Below, one piece after another: positions 1 to 5,124 of a stretch of 5,124 nucleotides of DNA. A model generated the notes under the pieces. That model did no database searches. It saw only the letters and a program-made list of their open reading frames with translations, and was not told the DNA's origin. Position 1 is the first letter of the stretch. Every line of letters starts with the position of its first letter. Made by a program: the position numbers and the translations under genes. The stretch spans positions 1 through 5,124 of the forward strand of contig JAEXFV010000067.1 in assembly GCA_023451115.1 (NCBI GenBank). Reading direction: 5' to 3'. This stretch comes from Bacillota bacterium (GTDB taxonomy: Bacteria > Bacillota > Clostridia > Christensenellales > CAG-138).

Positions 1-573
1 CTCTACCATAGGCCAATTGACAGCGGAAAGGTATATGCAGCGGTCGCCCCAGCAATCGCAGGAAGCCATTGGCAAGCTCATACGGTTTTTTAAAAATACG
101 GTGGTTTGGCACATTTCCGGCACGGCTCTGCCCGCATAATCCCCGTCCACCATCACAATGCCTTTCGACGCAGCCGCTACCATAGCGGAAGGGGAATTGC
201 CGCCGCCCAGTTCAATGGGAACCAATGCCCCCACCTGTTTGCCCACATAGTTTTCCAACTGTTCCAACGCGCCTATAATATATTCTTTCCGGCTAAGCAG
301 CGGCTGATTGGGGTTTAAGCCATATTTTCCCATCTGCTGGCACACAGCCGGGGTACGTGGTGCGGTAGAGCCCATGCCGAATACGCTGGCCGTGGCTACA
401 TCTTCTCCTACCTCTCTTGGGTCTACCCAGCCAAACGCTACGCCCTCCTCCAGCAACGTGTTCATCATGCTGGCGCCCAACACCGGGTCGCCGCCGCCGC
501 CAGTGCCATAAAAGGTTGCCCCACGGATAAAATCCTCTATTTCCTGCCGGGTTTTAAAGGTAAAATTCGGCAT
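1..573 (-). CDS. DUF917 / S-methyl thiohydantoin desulfurase-family protein, second copy (partial, C-terminus off the left edge)
   Basis: An open frame runs from ATG at 573 to the window edge with no stop, giving the first 191 residues of a protein that in this family is usually about 360-380 long. The start follows a strong AAAGGAG site with a 7-base spacer. Family hallmarks seen: the glycine-rich GTGGGGDP (residues 23-30), FGMGSTAPRT (65-74), VPIELGGGNSPS (118-129), and VDGDYAGRAVPEM (142-154), followed by MASCDCWGDRC (169-179). These match PF06032 (formerly DUF917), whose members are cytoplasmic and were renamed after a thiohydantoin desulfurase; most have no proven reaction. There is no signal peptide. 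It lies 13 bases after the first DUF917 gene and is about half identical to it, so it is a tandem paralogue. It keeps the Asp after the glycine run that the neighbour has lost. Family assignment is firm; the substrate is unknown. Confidence 0.9.
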   Translation of the reverse strand, partial: MPNFTFKTRQEIEDFIRGATFYGTGGGGDPVLGASMMNTLLEEGVAFGWVDPREVGEDVATASVFGMGSTAPRTPAVCQQMGKYGLNPNQPLLSRKEYIIGALEQLENYVGKQVGALVPIELGGGNSPSAMVAAASKGIVMVDGDYAGRAVPEMCQTTVFLKNRMSLPMASCDCWGDRCIYLSAVNWPMVE

Positions 574-580
574 ATACGTT

Positions 581-587
581 CTCCTTT
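581..587 (-). promoter_or_regulatory. Ribosome binding site of the second DUF917 gene
   Basis: AAAGGAG, read on the minus strand, lies 7 bases before the ATG at 573. Its first base is the last base of the TGA stop of the preceding DUF917 gene, so ribosomes finishing that gene end on top of this site. This fixes the start of the second copy and suggests coupled translation. Confidence 0.8.
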
Positions 588-1723
588 CAGTGACGCATCA
601 GTGTTTCCACTGGCACATAATCCATATCAAATCCATATGCTCTCGGCGCAAGCTCCAATAAACCTGCAGGGCTGCGATGCATGGGCCGGGCGCGCATAGC
701 GATCACTGCAACCTGCTGCCCTTCTCCGATTTGGGGGTTGATGTAGGGCTCGCCAGTGCAATCGTCAATCACGTTGATGCAATCTGGGCTCATGCAGGCT
801 ACCTGGCTGTTTATCCAGCAAATATGATTCTCGTTTTTAAACCATATTCTGGCCTCTTTGCCCTGATACGCCCCTTCTCCCGTTATGGTATGGTAACCCC
901 AGTAGTATCCCTCCCGGTCCTCCCATTCTTTTTTCGTTACTTTACCCCGGCAAAGTATCCATCCGTCTGCCGCTTTTGCCACCGCAAGGGCAGGGTCTTC
1001 CCCTGCTTCCAATGCCTCTCTCAAGCAGCGGCCCAGCCGGAGGCACTCCGACATCGTACCCTGATAGACAGCCTCCTGCATCTGCGCTCCATTTAGCAGA
1101 AAACCAGCCATGCCGCAACCGGCAAATCCTGCTACGCTGATCATCTTCCCAATGCGCTCCGTCATACGCAGGCTGACGGTATGCCGGATCATGCAGGAAT
1201 CTCCCCACGAGTCGCAGGAAGCCATGGGTGTCAATGGATATCCCAATAAGCAGGGGGATGCCTGCTGGATTTCCGGCAACGCCCGGCCGGCATAGTCGCC
1301 GTCTACCGCCAACAACCCTAGCGCTGCTGCCAGCGCCACACCAGATGCGGAGTTGCCGCCCCCCAATTCCCCGGGTACCAACGCTTTAATTGTTTTTCCA
1401 CTGCTTTCTTGCAGCGCTTCCACCGCGTTTTTTAAATACCCAATGCGGTCTAACACAGGTTGTTCCGGGTCAAGACCCAGACGTTTCATCTGCGCAATGC
1501 CCTCCTGTGTCCGTGGCGCAATAGAGCCCATACCAAAAGCGCAAGCCGTATAGTCCTCTTTTTCAATCTCTTGCGGGCTAACCCAGCCCAGTGTTTTGCC
1601 TTCTTGCAGCTGATGGGAAAGAATTTTGCGGCCCATCTCTGGCAGTCCTCCGCCCCCAGTGCCCAAAAAGGTTGCTCCTCTTACAAAATCTGCAATATCC
1701 GTATGGTTTTTCAGCTGCTGCAT
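587..1723 (-). CDS. DUF917 / S-methyl thiohydantoin desulfurase-family protein, first copy (complete)
   Basis: This encodes a complete 378-residue cytoplasmic protein of family PF06032 (formerly DUF917). N-terminal domain motifs: GTGGGGLPEMG (21-31), FGMGSIAPRT (63-72), VPGELGGGNSAS (116-127), VDGDYAGRALPEI (140-152) and MASCDSWGDSC (167-177). The C-terminal domain shows FKNENH (295-300), SPDCINVIDDCTGEP (312-326) and the closing APRAYGFDMDYVPVE (359-373). The frame stays open upstream to 1861, but that extension overlaps the ATPase gene and looks nothing like the family. ATG at 1723 has AAAGGA 8 bases before it, whereas ATG at 1732 directly abuts that site, so 1723 is preferred. Oddities: Leu27 replaces the Asp expected after the glycine run, and the protein has 12 cysteines. 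It follows the ATPase gene by 14 bases. The likely role is breakdown of an imported amide or (thio)hydantoin-like compound; this is inferred from family and context only. Confidence 0.92.
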   Translation of the reverse strand: MQQLKNHTDIADFVRGATFLGTGGGGLPEMGRKILSHQLQEGKTLGWVSPQEIEKEDYTACAFGMGSIAPRTQEGIAQMKRLGLDPEQPVLDRIGYLKNAVEALQESSGKTIKALVPGELGGGNSASGVALAAALGLLAVDGDYAGRALPEIQQASPCLLGYPLTPMASCDSWGDSCMIRHTVSLRMTERIGKMISVAGFAGCGMAGFLLNGAQMQEAVYQGTMSECLRLGRCLREALEAGEDPALAVAKAADGWILCRGKVTKKEWEDREGYYWGYHTITGEGAYQGKEARIWFKNENHICWINSQVACMSPDCINVIDDCTGEPYINPQIGEGQQVAVIAMRARPMHRSPAGLLELAPRAYGFDMDYVPVETLMRH

Positions 1724-1731
1724 GGGATGCA

Positions 1732-1737
1732 TCCTTT
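1732..1737 (-). promoter_or_regulatory. Ribosome binding site of the first DUF917 gene
   Basis: AAAGGA on the minus strand lies directly after the TAG stop of the ATPase gene and 8 bases before ATG 1723. It decides the start, because the in-frame ATG at 1732 overlaps the end of the site and the further in-frame ATG codons lie upstream of it, inside the ATPase gene. Confidence 0.7.
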
Positions 1738-2739
1738 CTAGCATTCTGCCTGTTGCTGCTTTTCTTGTGGTTTTGCCAAATGGCACCGCACAAAGTGCTC
1801 CGGCGCTACCTCGATCATGGTCGGATCCTCCTTGAAACATTTCTCGCACGCCAGCGGGCAACGGGTGTTGAAGCTACACCCCGGCGGCACATCCACGGGG
1901 CTGGGGATTTCCCCTTTTGGCTCAATTTTCTGCTGTTTGAGCGCTTCTTCCGCCTCGCTCACCACGGGGATTGCGGAGAGTAGCATCTGGGTATAGGGAT
2001 GCTCAGGCGCCTGAAAAAAAGTTTCGGTAGGCGCAATTTCGGAAATTTTTCCCAGATACATGATGGCTACACGGGTCGCCAGATTGCGCATCAGGCTTAA
2101 ATCATGAGTAATGAACATATAAGCTAAATTGTGCTGTTTTTGTAGCCTTAATAGCATATTGATAATTTTTGCCTGCACGGAAACATCTAACGATGACGTT
2201 GGTTCATCAAGCACAATCATGGAGGGATTGGTAGACAACGCTCTGGCCACCGCCAGCATCTGCCGTTCCCCGCCGCCCAGAGACGCCGGATATTTATATA
2301 AATATTCCGCAGGCAGTTCCACTTCCTCCAATAGCCGCAGCAGCTGCCCGGTAGGGTCGCTTTTATCCACCATGCCGTGAATTTTCAGCGGTAGGGAAAG
2401 GATTTGTTGCACAGAGCGCTTGGGGTTTAGCGTAGTGCCAGGATCCTGGAACACCATCTGGATGTCTTTCTTCAGTGACAACGGCCGTTTTGCAGAGCTT
2501 AAATCAATCTTTTCCCCTTTGAAGAGCATCTCCCCTTGTGTGGCGGTATACATGCCGATCACATTGTAGGCAGTGGTGCTTTTGCCTGAACCGCTTTCCC
2601 CTACCAAGCCCAAAGTTTCGCCCTGGCGGACATAAAAATCGATTCCGTCAATGGCTTTCACCGCTTTGCCTTTTTGCTTGCCTTTGACGATGGGAAAATA
2701 CTTTTTTAACCCCTTGACCTCTAAAATAACATCACGCAT
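1738..2739 (-). CDS. Peptide/nickel-type ABC importer ATPase, DppF/OppF-like
   Basis: This is the second nucleotide-binding subunit of the importer, 333 residues from ATG 2739, the usual family length. It would sit on the cytoplasmic face and form a heterodimer with the ATPase encoded just before it. Seen in order: Walker A GESGSGKST (47-55), Q-loop VFQDP with Gln98, signature LGGGERQ (154-160), Walker B MIVLDEP with Asp178 and Glu179, D-loop SLD (183-185), H-loop ITHD with His212, then the Opp/Dpp C-terminal extension with PPGCSFNTRCPLACEKC (285-301) and Cys319. The signature is odd: the usual Ser of LSGGQ is Gly155 (codon GGC at 2277-2275). The gene overlaps the preceding ATPase gene by 8 bases (ATGCGTGA). 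In-frame ATGs at 2757 and 2745 are possible, but only 2739 has a well-spaced ribosome site. Oligopeptide, dipeptide, nickel and glutathione importers share this architecture, so the substrate is open. Confidence 0.93.
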   Translation of the reverse strand: MRDVILEVKGLKKYFPIVKGKQKGKAVKAIDGIDFYVRQGETLGLVGESGSGKSTTAYNVIGMYTATQGEMLFKGEKIDLSSAKRPLSLKKDIQMVFQDPGTTLNPKRSVQQILSLPLKIHGMVDKSDPTGQLLRLLEEVELPAEYLYKYPASLGGGERQMLAVARALSTNPSMIVLDEPTSSLDVSVQAKIINMLLRLQKQHNLAYMFITHDLSLMRNLATRVAIMYLGKISEIAPTETFFQAPEHPYTQMLLSAIPVVSEAEEALKQQKIEPKGEIPSPVDVPPGCSFNTRCPLACEKCFKEDPTMIEVAPEHFVRCHLAKPQEKQQQAEC

Positions 2740-3730
2740 GTGCATTCCCCCTCTCATCGTATAAGAAGCAGGCCACCTGATGCTGATCCCCTACGTCCAC
2801 ATACTCCGGCTTTTCCTGGTGGCAGCGTGGGCAGGCTTTGGGGCAGCGGGGAGCAAACCGGCAGCCAGGGCTGGGATGCAGATAGTTGGGGATGCGTCCT
2901 GCAATACCCTCGGAAATGCCGCCACCAGATAGCTTGGGAATGCAGTCCATCAGCGCCTGGGTATATGGATGCAGCTGCCTGCGGAACAGCTCCTTGGTAG
3001 GCGCGGTTTCCACCATGTTCCCCGCATACATCACATAAATCCGGTCCGTAGTTTCTCTGGCAACTCCCAGCGAATGGGTAATCAAAATTAGGGAACTGCC
3101 CTTGGATTCCACCCGCTCTTTCAAAATCTTCAGCACCTGGTCCTGGATGGTGACATCCAGATTGGTGGTGGGCTCATCTGCGATTACCAGTTCCCTGGGC
3201 GTAGCCAAAGACATGGCAATGGATATCCGTTGCCGCATACCGCCGCTGAGCTGGAACGGGTAGGATTGTAAAATGCGGTCTGGATCGGGCATGGAGGTTT
3301 CCTTTAAGGCCTTTACGGCCAGTTCATGTTGCACCTCTTTTTTATCCGCATTTGGCTGACCGGAATAACGGATAACCGCCGACATTTGCTCTCCAATGGT
3401 AAACACCGGATTCAATGACATGGTGGGGTCCTGAAAAATCATAGATACGCCCGATCCTCTGAGTTTAGACAATTCCCCACGGTTCATCTTGAGCACATTT
3501 TCGCCTTGGAACAGCACTTCCCCCTGGGGCACAGACGCCTGCTTGGCCAAAATACGCAGAATGGACTTTACCGTAGTGGTTTTACCACATCCGGTTTCCC
3601 CTACAATGCTGACCTTTTCCCCTTTTTTTACGTACAGATTGACGCCGTTGAGCACCTTTACCTGGCCGCCAAAGGTGCGGTACCAAATATGAAGATCCCG
3701 AATATCAACCGTGTTTGCGCTCAATATCAT
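2732..3730 (-). CDS. Peptide/nickel-type ABC importer ATPase, DppD/OppD-like
   Basis: This is the first nucleotide-binding subunit, 332 residues from ATG 3730. Seen in order: Walker A GETGCGKT (44-51), Q-loop IFQDP with Gln100, a fully canonical signature LSGGMRQR (161-168), Walker B LVIADEPT with Asp185 and Glu186, D-loop NLD (190-192), H-loop ITHS with His219, then the Opp/Dpp C-terminal motif PGCRFAPRCPKACPRC (288-303) with Cys321. The residue after the switch His is Ser220, where most relatives have Asp. The start is uncertain: ATG 3730 shares one base with the upstream stop (TGATG) but is only 2 bases from GAGGAG; GTG 3733 abuts that site; TTG 3724 is 8 bases from it. All three give nearly the same protein. 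It pairs with the DppF-like ATPase to power the two permeases. Substrate is unassigned. Confidence 0.94.
   Translation of the reverse strand: MILSANTVDIRDLHIWYRTFGGQVKVLNGVNLYVKKGEKVSIVGETGCGKTTTVKSILRILAKQASVPQGEVLFQGENVLKMNRGELSKLRGSGVSMIFQDPTMSLNPVFTIGEQMSAVIRYSGQPNADKKEVQHELAVKALKETSMPDPDRILQSYPFQLSGGMRQRISIAMSLATPRELVIADEPTTNLDVTIQDQVLKILKERVESKGSSLILITHSLGVARETTDRIYVMYAGNMVETAPTKELFRRQLHPYTQALMDCIPKLSGGGISEGIAGRIPNYLHPSPGCRFAPRCPKACPRCHQEKPEYVDVGDQHQVACFLYDERGNAHA
2747..2752 (-). promoter_or_regulatory. Ribosome binding site of the DppF-like ATPase gene
   Basis: AGGGGG on the minus strand, inside the 3' end of the upstream ATPase gene, lies 7 bases before ATG 2739. The ATG at 2745 would leave only one base of spacing and the ATG at 2757 lies before the site, so this supports the shorter start. 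Confidence 0.6.
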
Positions 3731-4629
3731 CACTCCTCATCCGAAAGCATGTCTTTTAACCCATCGCCCATCAGATTGAAACCCAGGACGATCAGCATAA
3801 TTGCCAGTGCGGGAAAAATGGCTACCCACCACTGGCCTGGGAGGTATTTAGCGCCATCCGCCACCATCGTACCCAAAGCTGGGGTAGGCGGCTGCTCTCC
3901 CATGCCCACAAAGCTCAGAGTAGCGCCGGTTAAGATAATCCAGCCCATATCCAAGGTCATCTTGGTAAACACAGAGCTAAGGCAATTGGGCAAAATTTCT
4001 TTAATTAGAATGTGCAGCCTGCTTGCCCCCAGCAACTCGGCAGATTTAATATACATCTCATTGCGTTTGGAGGCCGCCATGCCATATACCAAGCGGCAAT
4101 ACCAGGGCCACCAGGACACGCTGATCGCCAACAGGGAATTGAACAGCGTAGGCTTCATGATGGCACAAACGCACAGGGCCATAATCAGGGGCGGAATGGA
4201 CAAAAACACATCCGTAGTACGCATAATGGCGGTGGAGAACCAGCGGCCTTTCCAGTAGCCTGCCACCAACCCCAGGCATACGCCCAGAGGCACAACCAAC
4301 ACCAAACAACCCATACCCAATAAAAACGCGCTGCGGTAGGCATACATAATACGGCTGAGAATATCCCGGCCCACACCGTCCGTTCCGAACCAGTTTACGG
4401 CATTGGGGGGCGTATTGGCGTTGCCAAAGTCCACAAAAGCGCCCGCATGATCCGGAAATGGAGCCAATAAGGGCTGAAATATGGCGCAGATCGCCACAAA
4501 CACCACAATAGCCAACCCTACCACTGAGGTTTTATTCAGGGAATACTTATACCAGGCTTTGCGCAAAACTTCCTTTGCACTGCGTTTTACAGGAGCTTTT
4601 CGTTCCATGGTAGGCGTAATTTGTTCCAT
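3730..4629 (-). CDS. Peptide/nickel-type ABC importer permease, DppC/OppC-like
   Basis: This 299-residue integral membrane protein is one of the two inner-membrane channel subunits, of normal family length. A basic N-terminal tail leads into a first membrane segment (about 35-56, the OppC_N region). An external loop follows with the family motif NWFGTDGVGRD (79-89). Further hydrophobic segments lie at about 101-124, 143-160, 163-182, 228-244 and 268-286. The cytoplasmic EAA loop that docks the ATPases is SAELLGASRL (196-205) continuing to IKEILPN (209-215). The C-terminus NLMGDGLKDMLS (285-296) is typical of DppC/OppC. ATG 4629 overlaps the preceding TGA by one base and has GGGAGGG 8 bases upstream, so the start is well supported. 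It would pair with the DppB-like permease. DppC, OppC, NikC and GsiD cannot be told apart here. Confidence 0.95.
   Translation of the reverse strand: MEQITPTMERKAPVKRSAKEVLRKAWYKYSLNKTSVVGLAIVVFVAICAIFQPLLAPFPDHAGAFVDFGNANTPPNAVNWFGTDGVGRDILSRIMYAYRSAFLLGMGCLVLVVPLGVCLGLVAGYWKGRWFSTAIMRTTDVFLSIPPLIMALCVCAIMKPTLFNSLLAISVSWWPWYCRLVYGMAASKRNEMYIKSAELLGASRLHILIKEILPNCLSSVFTKMTLDMGWIILTGATLSFVGMGEQPPTPALGTMVADGAKYLPGQWWVAIFPALAIMLIVLGFNLMGDGLKDMLSDEE
3733..3738 (-). promoter_or_regulatory. Ribosome binding site of the DppD-like ATPase gene
   Basis: GAGGAG on the minus strand is formed by the last two Glu codons of the preceding permease. Spacing is 2 bases to ATG 3730 and 8 bases to the in-frame TTG 3724. 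Either the ATG is used by stop/start re-initiation or the TTG is the real start. Confidence 0.55.
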
Positions 4630-5124
4630 CAGTTCGACCCTCCCATGATTCGTATTCTGGGATCCAAATAAGCTACGATGATGTCAATAAGCAAATTCAC
4701 AATGATAAACACACACCCTAACACCATCGCTACTCCCGCGATCGCGTTCAGGTCTTTGGTGAGCACGGCCTGCATGCCGTATTTTGCTAGGCCCGGGTAG
4801 TTGTAAAGCTGCTCTACCAGGAATGCACTGCCAAACATTGAAGCGATATCCAGCGAGGTGACGGACACTGTAGGAATTAACGAGGGTTTGAGCCAATACT
4901 TGGTGAGCATTTTGCGTTCCGGGATTCCGTAAGCCTGTTCTGCCAGGATGTAGTCCATCCGGCTGTTATCCACCATAGTCCCCCGGGTGATGCGGGCAGA
5001 CTGGGCAATGCCACCAAAGGTTAGCCCGATTGCAGGCAAAATCAGGTGCGTTAATGCGTCTTTAAATCCTGCCCAGTTTCCTGCCAGCAGATAATCAATG
5101 GTATACAGGCCGGTTATCTTTGCC
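4629..5124 (-). CDS. Peptide/nickel-type ABC importer permease, DppB/OppB-like (partial, N-terminus off the right edge)
   Basis: The frame is open from the window edge (first full codon at 5123) to TGA at 4631-4629, giving the last 164 residues of a permease that is usually 305-340 long. No start codon belongs inside the window: the sequence upstream of the in-frame TTG at 5039 is still canonical family sequence, with TGLYTIDYLLAGNW and ALTHLILPAIGL matching the DppB consensus. Seen after that: a membrane segment, then SARITRGTMVDN (43-54), the cytoplasmic EAA loop AEQAYGIPERKML (61-73) and KPSLIP (79-84), a membrane segment with FLVEQLYNYPGLAKYG (101-116), a last segment (about 128-149) and the standard C-terminal YLDPRIR (152-158). 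It forms the channel with the DppC-like subunit, whose gene overlaps it by one base. The binding-protein gene may lie further right. Confidence 0.94.
   Translation of the reverse strand, partial: AKITGLYTIDYLLAGNWAGFKDALTHLILPAIGLTFGGIAQSARITRGTMVDNSRMDYILAEQAYGIPERKMLTKYWLKPSLIPTVSVTSLDIASMFGSAFLVEQLYNYPGLAKYGMQAVLTKDLNAIAGVAMVLGCVFIIVNLLIDIIVAYLDPRIRIMGGSN
4638..4644 (-). promoter_or_regulatory. Ribosome binding site of the DppC-like permease gene
   Basis: GGGAGGG on the minus strand, within the last codons of the upstream permease gene, lies 8 bases before ATG 4629. It confirms this start. Confidence 0.75.

Larger units (their letters stand above)
1..5124 (-). other. Single polycistronic unit: importer genes followed by two DUF917 genes
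   Basis: All six genes share one strand. Junctions in transcription order are: 1-base overlap (TGATG), 1-base overlap (TGATG), 8-base overlap (ATGCGTGA), 14-base gap, 13-base gap. Each gap is filled by a ribosome site, leaving no room for a promoter or terminator between genes. Co-transcription is therefore likely, and coupled translation is likely across the importer genes. Both ends of the operon lie outside the window, so its regulator and promoter are not visible. Confidence 0.8.

Noticed and set aside
490..501. A short GCC-type repeat (ccgccgccgcc).
   Set aside because: It is simply the run of Gly codons in the conserved glycine-rich motif of the DUF917 protein.
574..586. A possible terminator or promoter between the two DUF917 genes.
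   Set aside because: The 13-base gap has no room for a hairpin or -35/-10 pair and is largely taken by the ribosome site.
677..1096. A 139-codon open frame on the plus strand opposite the first DUF917 gene.
   Set aside because: The minus strand here encodes continuous PF06032 sequence; the plus-strand translation is rich in Cys, His and Pro without any recognisable domain.
1724..1861. A 46-residue N-terminal extension of the first DUF917 protein.
   Set aside because: It lies almost wholly inside the ATPase gene in another frame, does not resemble the family, and a ribosome site with correct spacing precedes ATG 1723.
1591..1983. A 130-codon open frame on the plus strand across the ATPase/DUF917 junction.
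   Set aside because: It lies opposite the conserved N-terminus of the DUF917 protein and the Cys-rich end of the ATPase, and has no supporting features of its own.
2740..2757. A longer start for the DppF-like ATPase (ATG 2757 or 2745).
   Set aside because: The best ribosome site (AGGGGG, 2747-2752) is correctly spaced only for ATG 2739, and the family normally begins within a few residues of the conserved start of the ATPase domain.
3506..4258. A 250-codon open frame on the plus strand opposite the permease and ATPase genes.
   Set aside because: It spans the junction of two well-recognised minus-strand genes, its translation has no family-like motifs, and it has no matching context. It is a shadow of the coding strand.
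5037..5039. TTG as the start of a short 136-residue permease.
   Set aside because: The frame upstream to the window edge encodes canonical DppB sequence, so this is a gene cut by the window edge, not a short gene.

Overview
The window holds six protein-coding genes. All read leftward on the minus strand with almost no space between them, so it looks like the interior of one operon with both ends outside the window. In transcription order (right to left) they are: the C-terminal half of a DppB/OppB-type permease (4629-5124, runs off the right edge); a complete DppC/OppC-type permease (3730-4629); a DppD/OppD-type ATPase (2732-3730); a DppF/OppF-type ATPase (1738-2739); a complete DUF917-family protein (587-1723); and the N-terminal half of a second DUF917-family protein (1-573, runs off the left edge). 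There is no gene-free stretch longer than 14 bases. I saw no RNA gene, mobile element, CRISPR array, promoter or terminator.

The first four genes encode the membrane and ATPase parts of a peptide/nickel-type (Opp/Dpp/Nik) ABC importer. The extracellular substrate-binding protein that such an importer needs is not in the window. It may lie to the right of the partial permease or beyond the second DUF917 gene.

The two DUF917 proteins (Pfam PF06032, renamed after an S-methyl thiohydantoin desulfurase) are tandem paralogues, about half identical over the shared N-terminal region by hand alignment. Family members often sit near hydantoinase/oxoprolinase genes. The most economical reading is an uptake-and-breakdown operon: the importer brings in a small amide-containing compound (peptide, hydantoin-like or thiohydantoin-like) and the DUF917 pair acts on it in the cytoplasm. 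The substrate cannot be read from the sequence.

The base composition looks balanced. The strong purine-rich Shine-Dalgarno sites (AAAGGAG, AAAGGA, GGGAGGG), the stop/start overlaps and the gene content suggest a Clostridia-type Firmicute, possibly a gut Oscillospiraceae-like organism. This is an inference from style, not from a marker gene.

The points most worth a second look are the non-canonical ABC signature (LGGGE) in the DppF-like ATPase, the paired and diverged DUF917 proteins (one lacks the Asp after the glycine-rich motif), and the Cys-Asp-x-Trp-Gly-Asp-x-Cys motif shared by both DUF917 copies.
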